Made by a program: the position numbers and the translations under genes | Notes under the pieces: model-generated | Told to the model about the DNA's origin: nothing | Databases searched by the model: none | The model's input: the letters and a program-made list of their open reading frames with translations, nothing else | In this document: positions 1 through 10,701 of the stretch, piece after piece | How positions within the stretch are numbered: position 1 is the first letter of the stretch | Layout of the letters: every line of letters starts with the position of its first letter | DNA from: Kushneria indalinina DSM 14324 | Lineage (GTDB): Bacteria; Pseudomonadota; Gammaproteobacteria; Pseudomonadales; Halomonadaceae | DNA length: 64,000 nt | Direction of reading: 5' to 3' | Assembly: GCF_003385845.1 (NCBI RefSeq) | Contig: NZ_QRDJ01000007.1 | Location: 709,380 to 773,379, forward strand

Positions 1-981
1 CCGTGCGTGGTATCGAGTGCGATAAAGCTCAAGCACCAGCGCGATTCTGGCCTTCACCGGCGAAAGCTCTGCCATGACCGAAAAATCGGCATCGGGGGCT
101 GGCAGCAGTCGCCCTTCGTCACAGCGTGCGGCCACGCGCACCTCAATGCCGCTCTCATGAGCGCGCTGGGCGGCCTGCTCGAGATTGCGATGCAGACTAC
201 CGTTGCCCGTCGCGCCCAGCACGAGGCCTTCCACCGGGGCGGCGACGCCGCTTTGACGTTCCCGCACCAGCGTATCGATCAACGCGCCGCTGGCACCGGC
301 ATGACTGAGCACGATCTCGACGCGGGGCCAGTGTTCGGCATCCGGCAGGGCGTTCTGGTCGCTGCTCTCCGGGCGTGGCCAGGGGCGCAGCTGGCGTACC
401 GTACCTTCCTCCACGTAACCGATGGGGCCGCTGTCACCGGAGGCAAATGCGTTCAGGCGATAGGGATGCGTCTTGCGAACCGCTATCGCGCCGTGAATCT
501 CGCCGGCACAGACCACCGTCACACCCGTTGCCTCAGATGTTGCCGCAACGACCAGCGCGTCGCGCAGATTTTGCGGCCCGTCCGGCATCAGGGCAGTCGA
601 TGGGCGCATGGCGCAGGCCAGTACAATGGGTCTGGTCGATGACAGCACCGAGTGCAGGAAAAACGCCGTCTCCTCGGCGGTGTCGGTGCCGTGCGTGATC
701 ACCAGACCTGCGACATCCTCGTGGGCCAGCCAGTACTCGCAGCGTTCATGCAGCGCCTGCCAGGTCGCGGTGTCCATGTCCTTGCTGTCGAGCTGAGCGA
801 CCTGCTCGGCGTGCAGGGCAAAGCCTTCGGGGGCGGCAATGCCGCCGAGCAGGTCGTCGACCGACACCGTGCCGGCGGTATAGCCAAGGTTGGCGCCGGC
901 CTGCGGGGAGGAACCGGCAATGGTGCCGCCGGTGCCGAGCACGACGATGCGACGCGCCTGGCCGGATGAGGGGTGTGTCAT
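1..981 (-). CDS. L-asparaginase (C-terminus cut by window edge)
   Basis: Hydrolyses L-asparagine to aspartate and ammonia. Reading from an ATG at 981, 327 codons stay open to the left edge. The N-terminal loop TGGTIAG (residues 17-23) carries the first catalytic Thr, and HGTDT (97-101) carries the second Thr and Asp, as in the asparaginase/glutaminase family. The last visible residues match the region near the family's C-terminus, so perhaps 10-25 residues are missing. No signal peptide is visible, so the protein is probably cytoplasmic. The segment that holds the catalytic Lys in E. coli AnsB (AADKAS) reads AATSEA here, so that Lys is not obvious. This resembles other proteobacterial branches of the family and need not mean inactivity. 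It is divergent from the dehydratase at 1252. Family is confident; substrate preference between Asn and Gln is not. Confidence 0.9.
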   Translation of the reverse strand, partial: MTHPSSGQARRIVVLGTGGTIAGSSPQAGANLGYTAGTVSVDDLLGGIAAPEGFALHAEQVAQLDSKDMDTATWQALHERCEYWLAHEDVAGLVITHGTDTAEETAFFLHSVLSSTRPIVLACAMRPSTALMPDGPQNLRDALVVAATSEATGVTVVCAGEIHGAIAVRKTHPYRLNAFASGDSGPIGYVEEGTVRQLRPWPRPESSDQNALPDAEHWPRVEIVLSHAGASGALIDTLVRERQSGVAAPVEGLVLGATGNGSLHRNLEQAAQRAHESGIEVRVAARCDEGRLLPAPDADFSVMAELSPVKARIALVLELYRTRYHAR

Positions 982-1160
982 GATCTCTGCTCCGTAATGA
1001 CCAGCCATGAAAGGGAGGGCGGGGTCGATGCTGCTGTCAGGCGGCAATGCCCTGTCTCTGGACCTGATGCCGCCGGGAAGGTCTTGCGAGTCGATCTCGA
1101 CCCTGAATGTGGCATCATGCATTGTCCGATATCGCTGAGACCCCGCGGGCGGCGTCGATA

Positions 1161-1173
1161 TTATCCACGATAA
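1161..1173. promoter_or_regulatory. Short inverted repeat in the asparaginase/dehydratase gap
   Basis: TTATC-CAC-GATAA forms a 13-bp palindrome about 80 bp before the dehydratase start, in the 270-bp gap between two divergent genes. It could be an operator shared by both genes. No regulator is identified, and a short palindrome like this can arise by chance. Confidence 0.25.
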
Positions 1174-1251
1174 GCTTTAGATGACAGTCGCGCTGACAAG
1201 GCGCGGATATCCATTTTTGCGGCCCGGCTGCTCGATCAGGAGAGACGTCCC

Positions 1252-2214
1252 ATGAACCATTTACCTACCTTCGATGATGTGGTGGCCGCATCAGAGCGCA
1301 TCCAGGGCCATGCCCACCGCACGCCGGTGATGACCTCGCGCACCCTGGATGAGGCCATGGGCGCGCAGGTGTTTTTCAAATGCGAGAACTTTCAGCGCAT
1401 GGGCGCCTTCAAGTTCCGGGGCGCCTTCAATGCACTCTCACGGTTCAGCCCCGAGCAGAAGCAGGCCGGGGTCGTGGCGTTCTCTTCCGGCAACCATGCC
1501 CAGGCCATTGCGCTGTCCGCCAGGCTTCAGGGCATTCCGGCGACCATCGTCATGCCCGAGGACGCGCCGGCCGCCAAGGTGGCCGCGACCCAGGGCTATG
1601 GCGCTGACGTGGTGTTCTATGACCGCTACACCGAAGATCGTGAGCAGATTGGCCGCGATCTTGCCGAAAAGCATGGCCTGACCCTGATTCCGCCCTATGA
1701 CCACTTCGATGTGATCAGCGGGCAGGGCACGGCCGCGAAGGAGCTTTTCGAGGACGTCGGCACGCTGGATGTGCTGTTCGTGTGCCTGGGCGGCGGTGGC
1801 CTGCTCTCCGGCAGCGCGCTGGCAGCCCGGGCCCTGTCGCCGGCGTGCAAAATCTATGGCGTCGAGCCCGAGGCGGGCAATGACGGGCAGCAATCGTTTC
1901 GCAGCGGTCAGATCGTTCATATCGATACCCCCAAAACCATCGCCGATGGCGCGCAGACCCAGCATCTGGGCCAGCTCACCTTTCCGATCATTCAGCGCGA
2001 TGTCGACGACATTCTGACCGCCTCGGATGCCGAGCTCATTGAGTGCATGTCGTTCATGGCCGAGCGCATGAAGCTGGTGGTCGAGCCGACCGGCTGTCTC
2101 GGTCTTGCCGCGGCCCGGCAGATGAAGGATGAGCTCAAGGGCAAGCGCGTCGGCGTCATCATCAGCGGTGGCAATGTCGACATGGTGCGGTTTGCCGGTC
2201 TTCTGGCCTCTTAG
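1252..2214 (+). CDS. Threonine/serine dehydratase-like PLP enzyme (fold type II)
   Basis: Pyridoxal-phosphate lyase of the serine/threonine dehydratase family. Members deaminate L-Thr or L-Ser, act as threo-3-hydroxyaspartate ammonia-lyase, or racemise serine. At 320 residues it lacks the C-terminal ACT domain of biosynthetic IlvA. Visible features are the Schiff-base Lys54 in GAFKFRGA, the substrate loop SSGNH (78-82), the phosphate-binding glycine loop GGGG (180-183), and SGGN near the C-terminus. GGAGAG lies about 8 nt before the ATG. The overall style (HRTPVMTSRTLDE..., KCENFQRMGAFKFRGA) is close to the threo-3-hydroxyaspartate ammonia-lyase/serine racemase subgroup, but the exact substrate cannot be read from sequence. 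A hairpin follows the stop codon. Confidence 0.88.
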   Translation: MNHLPTFDDVVAASERIQGHAHRTPVMTSRTLDEAMGAQVFFKCENFQRMGAFKFRGAFNALSRFSPEQKQAGVVAFSSGNHAQAIALSARLQGIPATIVMPEDAPAAKVAATQGYGADVVFYDRYTEDREQIGRDLAEKHGLTLIPPYDHFDVISGQGTAAKELFEDVGTLDVLFVCLGGGGLLSGSALAARALSPACKIYGVEPEAGNDGQQSFRSGQIVHIDTPKTIADGAQTQHLGQLTFPIIQRDVDDILTASDAELIECMSFMAERMKLVVEPTGCLGLAAARQMKDELKGKRVGVIISGGNVDMVRFAGLLAS

Positions 2215-2254
2215 TCTTTTGCCCCCCCTCCGGTCTTTTGACCACTCGACCTTC

Positions 2255-2287
2255 CGACGGCCCGCTCCCGGGCCGTCCACTTTCAAT
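2255..2287 (+). terminator. Hairpin after the dehydratase gene
   Basis: GACGGCCCG (2256-2264) pairs exactly with CGGGCCGTC (2269-2277) around the loop CTCC. Only a short broken T tract follows (CACTTTC), so intrinsic termination is plausible but not strong. It sits between the convergent dehydratase and ppsR genes. Confidence 0.5.
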
Positions 2288-2307
2288 TCGTCGTATAGAA
2301 CGCCGCG

Positions 2308-3129
2308 CTAGAAAATGCGCCGGTCGATGCCGAGCGTGTCCATCAATCGCGTGGCAATTTCCTCGACCGAGTAGTTGGTGGTGTCCAGATAGGGGATGCG
2401 CAGCCGCCGATACAGCGCCTCGACCTCGGAGAGCTCCAGCCGGCACTGTCGCAGCGAGGCGTAGGTGCTGGCGTTACGCCGCTCGTTGCGGATGGCGGCG
2501 AGCCGGTCGGCGTTGATGGTCAGCCCGAACAGCTTGCCGCGCTGCTCGCGCAGGGCCGGGGGCAGCGCCAGGCGGTCCATGTCATCGGCAATGAAGGGGT
2601 AGTTGGCCACCCGCAGGCCGAACTGCATCGCCAGATAGAGGCTGGTGGGTGTTTTGCCGCAGCGCGACACGCCGATCAGGATCACCTGCGCCTGCTCGAG
2701 ATGGCGCAGCGACAGGCCGTCGTCGTGGGCCAGCGCGTAGTCGATCGCCGCGATGCGCTCGTCATAGCGCGCCACGTTGCGCTGATTGAGGCCGTGGGTG
2801 CGGTGCAGTGTCGGGTGCGGCGCCATCTGGAGCTCTTCGCTGAGCGGGGCGATGACGGATTCGATCACGTCATGGCAAAACCCGTGACTCGACAAAATGA
2901 TCTGGCGGATCTCGTCGCTGACGATCGAGTAAAAGACGATGGGGCGCTCACCGGTGTCGGTAAAGATCCGGTCGATGCGCTCACGGATCTCGTTGGCGCG
3001 CTCGCGGGTGTCGACAAACGGCCAGGTACGCTGGGTAAATTCCGTATCAAACTGGGAGAGAACGGCATGTCCCAGTACTTCCATGGTAATGGCCGTGCCA
3101 TCGGAAATATAAAACACTGTTTTTGGCAT
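2308..3129 (-). CDS. ppsR: PEP synthase regulatory protein (bifunctional kinase/pyrophosphorylase)
   Basis: DUF299/PpsR family. It inactivates phosphoenolpyruvate synthase by ADP-dependent phosphorylation of a Thr next to the catalytic His, and reactivates it by Pi-dependent dephosphorylation. The protein has 273 residues, the usual length. The nucleotide loop GVSRCGKT is at 153-160 and the N-terminus [17 protein letters not shown] is typical. The open frame extends 33 codons upstream, but the ATG at 3129 fits the family N-terminus and has an AG-rich ribosome site (GGGAAGAGAG) before it. It is divergent from ppsA, its expected target, which firmly supports the assignment. Confidence 0.95.
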   Translation of the reverse strand: MPKTVFYISDGTAITMEVLGHAVLSQFDTEFTQRTWPFVDTRERANEIRERIDRIFTDTGERPIVFYSIVSDEIRQIILSSHGFCHDVIESVIAPLSEELQMAPHPTLHRTHGLNQRNVARYDERIAAIDYALAHDDGLSLRHLEQAQVILIGVSRCGKTPTSLYLAMQFGLRVANYPFIADDMDRLALPPALREQRGKLFGLTINADRLAAIRNERRNASTYASLRQCRLELSEVEALYRRLRIPYLDTTNYSVEEIATRLMDTLGIDRRIF

Positions 3130-3587
3130 AAGGGTCTCTCTTCCCGGCATAAAAAGACACGGTTTATCAGGCATTAAACCACGGTAACGGTCAAAATAGT
3201 GCAATCCCATTGCGACCTTATTTGTCAAATTTGCGCAGGCACTACAAAAAGTGTAGTGAATTTTTGTGTCGTTATTCGGGACGCTTTAATCAATAATTTC
3301 AAAGGTTTGTGCGTGTTATTTAAGACTTTAAGATAATAACATGTAGTAGTCTTTCAAAATGCTCCTGGTCTTAAAACTTGTCATGAAGGCTATGGCAGGT
3401 CGAAGAAAATGATTACGCTCTGCTCGACTGTTACATGACAGAAAGGCTTTAAAAGACGTCGTTTCTATTCGGTCGTGCGATGGATTGACACGCCCTGAGC
3501 GACGTTTTTTTACGTTGTTTACTTTTGGGTAGGGCACTGCCAGCAACTTCGGTTCTGGTGGATAAAGGATTGCCGGGAGAGACGAAA
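3130..3587. promoter_or_regulatory. Divergent ppsR-ppsA control region
   Basis: This 458-bp gap without a gene is clearly more AT-rich than its surroundings. It must hold the promoters of ppsR (minus) and ppsA (plus). A TTGACA hexamer lies on the minus strand at 3228-3223 and another on the plus strand at 3485-3490, but neither has a convincing -10 box at the right distance. A 19-bp perfect palindrome lies at 3240-3258 (separate entry). The short open frames inside it look non-coding. Confidence 0.5.
3240..3258. promoter_or_regulatory. 19-bp palindrome, candidate operator
   Basis: CACTACA and TGTAGTG are perfect 7-bp inverted arms around AAAAG. On the minus strand the site lies just upstream of the TTGACA at 3228-3223, so it could control ppsR. 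It is about 330 bp from the ppsA start. The cognate regulator is unknown. Confidence 0.45.
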
Positions 3588-6044
<2,457 letters not shown>

Positions 6045-6081
6045 ATCGATCAGCACGCAGGACGATGCATGACGTCATCGA

Positions 6082-6112
6082 CCGTCCGGCCCGCAAGGGT
6101 CGGGCGGTTTTT
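6082..6112 (+). terminator. Intrinsic terminator of ppsA
   Basis: CCGTCCGGCCC pairs with GGGTCGGGCGG (with G-T pairs) across GCAA, followed by five T. It begins about 38 bp after the ppsA stop. Confidence 0.85.
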
Positions 6113-6235
6113 CATGTCAGGTATGGAACCCTCGTATACATGAGGGCAGAGAGATCAAGGCGGGGATTACCAAATCGTTGGCCGCATGCACATATCGGAT
6201 TGATGCTCCTAGGCGGGGCGGCGAGCATCCGAATG

Positions 6236-6484
6236 TCAGGCCGGCCCCGACTCATGGCCATTCTCCCGGCATTTTTTTGCCCGCTGCTTTTTATAATATC
6301 CAAGAATATTCATGATCTGAACGGCGGTGGCGACCCATGCGCTCATAAACAGCTCGTGCTCGATGCTGTTTTCGCTTAATAGCCCGTAATGAGAACCGAC
6401 GACCGCGACGGTGAAGCAAGTGCAAAACGTGGCAACGAACTCTTTCACAATGAATCCGGATTTGAAAGTCTTCATCAAGGACAT
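6236..6484 (-). CDS. Small two-helix membrane protein, unknown function
   Basis: An 82-residue protein not recognised as a named family. It has two hydrophobic stretches, roughly residues 16-36 and 46-63, separated by a short acidic loop, and a basic C-terminal tail (YKKQRAKK). That suggests a two-pass inner-membrane protein. The ATG at 6484 is preceded by AGGAAG about 6 nt upstream, which supports real translation. The region is lower in GC than its neighbours, and the gene stands alone between the ppsA terminator and the ROK repressor. I see no operon partner. Confidence 0.5.
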   Translation of the reverse strand: MSLMKTFKSGFIVKEFVATFCTCFTVAVVGSHYGLLSENSIEHELFMSAWVATAVQIMNILGYYKKQRAKKCRENGHESGPA

Positions 6485-6612
6485 GACGGCTTCCTGGGGC
6501 GTGGCCGGGAATATATCAGATTTTAATGTTAAAGCGCGCGTGACGATGCGTCGACCTGACCAAGGCCGGGGAAGACAGAGGTGCTGGGGAAAAGTCGGTA
6601 AAGGACGTCAGT

Positions 6613-7812
6613 TCAGGGCGAGACTTCCAGAGCGGCCAGGGCGGTGGCCATGACCAGTGCCGCCGCGCCCCGGGCCGGGGTCAGCTGGCTTTGCGTCAGT
6701 ACGCGCGGGGTGATCAGGGGCGCTTGGGGCAGCAGCCGGCGCTGGCTTTCGGCAAAGTACGCCAGTGCCGGGGTCATGAACGCCGGGCCGAGGGTGGTCA
6801 GCGTGCCGCCGATCACGATCTCGGCCGGGTTGAGCGTGTGGTGCAGATTGTGCAGCAGCATGCCCAGCGCGCGGCCGGCGCGCGCAAGGACCGGCGCGGT
6901 CTGCCTTTCAGGCAGGGCGGCCACGGCGTCGGCGAGATCCCTGTCGTCATCAATGCCAAGCTGCTGTCGCAGGCGCCAGCCGCTGACCAGTGTCTCGGCG
7001 CAGCCATGATTGCCGCAGTGACACAGCGTGCCGTCAGGGTCGAGCAGGGTATGGCCGATTTCGCCGGCCAGCCCGTGCACGCCACGAATGATGCGGGGGG
7101 GGGCGCCGTTTTCCACCAGACCGCTGCCGATACCGGTATCGGCGCTGACGAACAGCAGCGAGTCAGACGCCCTGTCATGGGCAAAATAGAGCTCGCCAAA
7201 GGCGGCCAGCGAGGACTCGTTGTCCATCAGCCGGATGCCTGACAGCGCCGGTAGATGGTGCGCCAGCAGATCCAGAAACCTGACCCGGTGCCAGCCCAGG
7301 TTGGGTGCCAGCCCCAGCAGCGGCTCGCCCGGCATGACCGGCCCCGGCAGCGCCACGCCCACGCCCAGTAGCCGGCGCGCATCGAGGCCGTCGCTGTCGA
7401 GCAGGGCGATGAGTTCATGGGCCAGCTGACGGGCGGCGTCGTCAGGCGTGGTGCCGGCGCGCGGCAGACAGCGCTGCGAAAGGGTTACCCCGGAGAGCGT
7501 GCAGGCCAGCAGCCGGAGCTCATCGACGCCGACCTCCACCCCCACCAGCAGATGATGGTGCTCATCCAGGGAGAGCTCACGCCCCGGACGGCCACCGCGC
7601 CGGCGCTGAAGTGTTCCCTCCTCAAGCCAGCCGCTCTCCAGCAGGGTGGTCACGGCGCTGCCCACGGTGACCTTGGTCAGTCCGGTTTCCCGGGCCAGGT
7701 CGGTGCGGCTCATGTTGGGACGGCGGCGCAGCGCGTCAAGAATGGCCCGGCGGTTGCGCTGTTTCAGCGAGTTGAGATCGCCGGCAGGGCGTGGGTCTGA
7801 CGAGCGAATCAT
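6613..7812 (-). CDS. ROK-family transcriptional repressor (XylR/NagC type)
   Basis: A 399-residue regulator with an N-terminal winged helix-turn-helix (about 15-75, NRRAILDALRRRPNMSRTDLA...) and a ROK sugar-binding domain. The ROK zinc motif is intact: His254 with Cys264, Cys266 and Cys271 (CHCGNHGC). The DxGGT phosphate motif of ROK kinases is absent at the start of the domain (GVEVGVDEL), so this is a sugar-sensing repressor and not a kinase. The ATG at 7812 is chosen because the HTH begins soon after it; the longer open frame to 7968 has no family support. It is divergent from the aldose dehydrogenase, MFS and ABC sugar genes, which are its likely targets. Confidence 0.9.
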   Translation of the reverse strand: MIRSSDPRPAGDLNSLKQRNRRAILDALRRRPNMSRTDLARETGLTKVTVGSAVTTLLESGWLEEGTLQRRRGGRPGRELSLDEHHHLLVGVEVGVDELRLLACTLSGVTLSQRCLPRAGTTPDDAARQLAHELIALLDSDGLDARRLLGVGVALPGPVMPGEPLLGLAPNLGWHRVRFLDLLAHHLPALSGIRLMDNESSLAAFGELYFAHDRASDSLLFVSADTGIGSGLVENGAPPRIIRGVHGLAGEIGHTLLDPDGTLCHCGNHGCAETLVSGWRLRQQLGIDDDRDLADAVAALPERQTAPVLARAGRALGMLLHNLHHTLNPAEIVIGGTLTTLGPAFMTPALAYFAESQRRLLPQAPLITPRVLTQSQLTPARGAAALVMATALAALEVSP

Positions 7813-8044
7813 GGTGATGGATCCCGGGTGGCGATAGCGAACAGACAGGCAGATGGCGTCCAACGATACGATGGTGCGAATCAATGGCCACCCTCTTCTA
7901 TCATTGAACGCGCCCTGATGCCTGGCAATCCGGACCTGGACCATGGTCGTGCGTCGACCTATGTCCAATGGCTGTGTTTCGTGCGCAGGAGGAAACTGCC
8001 TGGTAAGAAGTTTTAATTAAATGGATGCTTATGGAAATGATGTC
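7813..8044. promoter_or_regulatory. Divergent control region between the ROK repressor and the sugar cluster
   Basis: This gap should hold the repressor operator. Two perfect 10-bp palindromes are visible: GACCATGGTC at 7939-7948 and TTTAATTAAA at 8012-8021. The second is AT-rich, as ROK operators usually are. An AGGAGGAAA sequence at 7987-7995 has no start codon at the right distance. Confidence 0.35.
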
Positions 8045-8779
8045 ATGACACACCCGATTTATCCCGATCTGAAAGGCCGTCGCGTGGTCGTGACCGGCGG
8101 CGGTTCCGGCATCGGTGAGGGCATGGTGCGCGCCTTCGCCGAGCAGGGCAGCGAGGTCCACTTTCTCGACATCATCGATGAGGCCGAAGCGCTGGCAGCA
8201 TCACTGGGCGAGCACGTGCACTTTCACCGCTGCGACCTCACCGACCCGAAGGCACTCGAGCAGGTGCTCGTCGATATCGGCACGGTGGATGTGCTGGTCA
8301 ACAATGCCGCCAATGACGATCGCCACACCCTGGAAGAGGTCACGCCCGAGTACTGGGACGATCGCATGGCGATCAATCTGCGTCACCAGGCGCTGGCCGC
8401 CCGCGGCGTTGCGGCCGGCATGCGGGCGCAGGGCCATGGCTCGATCATCAACATGGGGTCGATCAGCTGGCATCTGGGCGAGCCCGGCATGGTGCTCTAC
8501 GAAACCGCCAAGGCGGCCATCGAGGGGCTGACCCGGGCGCTGGCCACCGAACTCGGTGGTGACGGCATTCGGGTTAACTGCGTCATTCCCGGCAACGTGA
8601 AAACCCCGCGTCAGTCGCGCTGGCACTCCCCCGAGGATGAGGCGCGGATCGTGACCGAACAGAAGCTCAAGGTGCGCCTGCACCCGCATCATGTCGCAGC
8701 CATGGTGCTCTTTCTCGCCTCCGATGCGGCAGGGGGCTGTACGGCGCACAACTACTGGGTGGATGCCGGCTGGCTGTAA
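8045..8779 (+). CDS. SDR aldose 1-dehydrogenase (D-xylose/L-arabinose/galactose dehydrogenase type)
   Basis: Short-chain dehydrogenase of 244 residues. It has the cofactor motif TGGGSGIG (17-24), NNAAND (86-91), and the catalytic Ser139, Tyr152 and Lys156. Several stretches resemble, from memory, the NAD-dependent D-xylose dehydrogenase XylB of Caulobacter: IYPDLKGRRVVVTGGGSGIG, NDDRH, YETAKA and a YWVDAGW C-terminus. It therefore probably oxidises an aldose to its 1,5-lactone. The ATG at 8045 matches that family's N-terminus and has GGAAA upstream; the ATG at 8021 is an alternative. It is first in a set with an MFS sugar porter, an ABC sugar importer and an aldose epimerase. Xylose, arabinose and galactose are all possible substrates. 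Confidence 0.85.
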   Translation: MTHPIYPDLKGRRVVVTGGGSGIGEGMVRAFAEQGSEVHFLDIIDEAEALAASLGEHVHFHRCDLTDPKALEQVLVDIGTVDVLVNNAANDDRHTLEEVTPEYWDDRMAINLRHQALAARGVAAGMRAQGHGSIINMGSISWHLGEPGMVLYETAKAAIEGLTRALATELGGDGIRVNCVIPGNVKTPRQSRWHSPEDEARIVTEQKLKVRLHPHHVAAMVLFLASDAAGGCTAHNYWVDAGWL

Positions 8780-8824
8780 CGATTCGAGACCCGGCCGGAG
8801 TCGACCTTCCATTCAACACTGATT

Positions 8825-8882
8825 TTCCAAAAAAGCATTCCAAAAAAGCCGGTCTCAATAAAACACCGGTTTCAATAAAACA
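8825..8882. repeat. Two adjacent short tandem duplications
   Basis: TTCCAAAAAAGC occurs at 8825-8836 and 8838-8849. Directly after, a 17-bp unit beginning CCGGT and ending TCAATAAAACA occurs at 8849-8865 and 8866-8882 with one mismatch. They lie in the 124-bp leader of the MFS gene, ending about 10 nt before its ribosome site. The 11-mer TCAATAAAACA recurs at 13241-13251 ahead of araH. Confidence 0.8.
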
Positions 8883-8903
8883 AGACCCCCAGGAGTGACC
8901 GCC

Positions 8904-10328
8904 ATGCAATCAGAGACTTCGGTTCAGGACGAGGACGGCCGAAAACAGCAGTTCTACGTGTTCATCATTTGTTGCGTTGCCGCCCTCGGCGGCTTTCTGT
9001 TCGGTTTTGACAGCGGTGTCATCAATGGCACCGTGGACGGTCTGCAGGCCGCCTTCAACTCCGAAGCGGCCGGTACCGGCTTCAATGTGGCCTCGATGCT
9101 GCTGGGCTGTGCCGGCGGTGCCTTTTTTGCCGGCCGGCTGGCGGATCGTTTCGGTCGACGGATGCTGTTGATCGTCGCCGCGCTGTTTTTCATCGTCAGT
9201 GCCTGGGGCTCCGGGGTGGCCGAAGGGTCATTCGAGTTCGTCATCTATCGCATCCTTGGCGGTATCGCGGTGGGCGCGGCAAGCGTCATGACCCCGGCCT
9301 ATATCAGTGAGGTGGCGCCGTCTGCCATTCGTGGCCGGCTGGCCACCATTCAGCAGATCGCCATCATTACCGGTCTGTTCATGGCGTTTGTGAGCAACTA
9401 CCTGCTGGCGCGGGTGGCCGGTGCCTCGACCGCCGAATTCTGGGGTGGCTTTGAGGCCTGGCGCTGGATGTTCTGGATGGAGCTGATTCCGGCGATCATC
9501 TTCTTTCTGGCGCTTCTGGGCATTCCGGAAAGTCCGCGCTTTCTGATCAGCAAGGGCGAGGGCAAAAAGGCGCTCAAGGTTCTCAAGACCCTGATGCCGA
9601 ACAGCGAGGCAGAGCAGAAGGCGAGCGACATTCGTACCTCCCTGCACCGTGAGCGCACCCCCGGCCTGTCCGATCTGGTCAATGGCGCCACCGGGCGCGT
9701 ACATCGCATCGTCTGGGTGGGGATCGGCCTTGCCGTGTTCCAGCAACTGGTCGGCATCAACGTGGTGTTCTATTACGGCGCGGTGCTGTGGCAGTCGGTG
9801 GGCTTTACCGAAAGCGATGCGCTGTTGATCAACATCATCAGCGGCGCGGTCAGTATTGCGGCCTGTCTGGTCACCATCGCAATGGTCGACAAGATCGGGC
9901 GCAAGCCGATCCTGTGGGTCGGGTCGGTGGGCATGACCATCACGCTGGCGATTCTGGCGTATGCCTTCTCGACCGCCGCGATCGTCGACGGTTCGCTGCG
10001 TCTGTCCGATAACATGGGCATCGTGGCGCTGCTGGCGGCCAACGTTTACGTCATGTTCTTCAACGGCTCCTGGGGGCCGGTCATGTGGGTCATGCTCGGC
10101 GAGATGTTCCCCAATCAGATGCGCGGTTCGGGTCTGGCCGTGGCGGGGCTTTTCCAGTGGCTGGCCAACTTCGGCATCACCATGACCTTCCCGATCATGC
10201 TGGCCGGTATCGGCCTGGGCGGGGCCTACGGCATCTACGCCTTCTTTGCGCTGATCTCGGTGTTCTTCGTCTTCAAAATGGTCAAGGAAACCCGGGGACG
10301 TGAGCTCGAAGACATGGCCTATGAGTGA
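8904..10328 (+). CDS. MFS sugar porter (proton symporter, XylE/GalP type)
   Basis: A 474-residue, 12-helix transporter of the sugar porter family. The family signatures are present: RFGRR in the loop after helix 2, PESPR after helix 6, QQLVGINVVFYYG in helix 7, DKIGRK after helix 8, and KETRGRELED at the C-terminus. AGGAG is 9 nt before the ATG at 8904; the upstream GTG at 8895 overlaps this ribosome site and is rejected. It follows the aldose dehydrogenase by 124 bp. It likely imports the same aldose as the ABC system downstream, giving low- and high-affinity routes. A strong terminator follows. Confidence 0.92.
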   Translation: MQSETSVQDEDGRKQQFYVFIICCVAALGGFLFGFDSGVINGTVDGLQAAFNSEAAGTGFNVASMLLGCAGGAFFAGRLADRFGRRMLLIVAALFFIVSAWGSGVAEGSFEFVIYRILGGIAVGAASVMTPAYISEVAPSAIRGRLATIQQIAIITGLFMAFVSNYLLARVAGASTAEFWGGFEAWRWMFWMELIPAIIFFLALLGIPESPRFLISKGEGKKALKVLKTLMPNSEAEQKASDIRTSLHRERTPGLSDLVNGATGRVHRIVWVGIGLAVFQQLVGINVVFYYGAVLWQSVGFTESDALLINIISGAVSIAACLVTIAMVDKIGRKPILWVGSVGMTITLAILAYAFSTAAIVDGSLRLSDNMGIVALLAANVYVMFFNGSWGPVMWVMLGEMFPNQMRGSGLAVAGLFQWLANFGITMTFPIMLAGIGLGGAYGIYAFFALISVFFVFKMVKETRGRELEDMAYE

Positions 10329-10360
10329 TACCGCCATCCATTCTTGATGTCTGCATCATG

Positions 10361-10391
10361 TCGCCCGGCCATTGTGCCGGGCGATTTTTTT
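10361..10391 (+). terminator. Intrinsic terminator after the MFS gene
   Basis: TCGCCCGGC pairs perfectly with GCCGGGCGA around CATTGT, followed by seven T. It separates the SDR-MFS unit from the ABC transporter operon. Confidence 0.9.
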
Positions 10392-10701
10392 GATATCTGT
10401 TTTTAACATCAGCGCCGTTGCTACACGGGGGTTTCATATCGAGTGTGCCGCCCCGCAGATGCCCCGAAAGTGGTGCGTAACTTTAGTCTCAGCGCCCGTA
10501 TCAGGCGCGTCGCCCACAGGTGCCATCCCTGCTGGCCCGGCTCGTTACCGATAGCCAATCGGGTATCACTTTGCGTTACAGGACGCATTAGTCGTCGCTT
10601 AAGTCGCCCCGTATGTTGATCCCGGTGTGTCAGTGGCGCGATCTGTCGCCCTTGCGCACCCACGAACAACAAACTGCCCCCACAAGGGCCCGGAGTGCAC
10701 G
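10392..10701. promoter_or_regulatory. Leader of the araFGH-type operon
   Basis: About 310 bp without a convincing gene. It holds a small palindrome CCGAT-AGCCA-ATCGG (10548-10562). The sequence AACAACAA at 10665-10672, about 20 nt before the araF ribosome site, fits the AAnAAnAA motif bound by Hfq with Crc in pseudomonads. No clear -35/-10 pair could be assigned by eye. Confidence 0.45.

Noticed and set aside
7-642. 211-residue plus-strand open frame over the left edge
   Set aside because: It is antisense to a clear asparaginase on the minus strand and has no family features.
1438-2286. 282-residue minus-strand open frame
   Set aside because: Shadow of the PLP dehydratase; His/Arg/Gly-rich composition typical of antisense of a GC-rich gene.
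3328-3546. 72-residue minus-strand open frame in the ppsR-ppsA gap
   Set aside because: No ribosome site or recognisable protein character; lies in an AT-rich control region.
7987-7995. Strong ribosome-site sequence AGGAGGAAA before a possible leader peptide
   Set aside because: No ATG, GTG or TTG lies at a suitable distance; the only frame is a few codons from CTG before a stop.
9228-10337. 369-residue minus-strand open frame
   Set aside because: Antisense of the MFS porter; His/Asp/Gln-rich with no domain logic.
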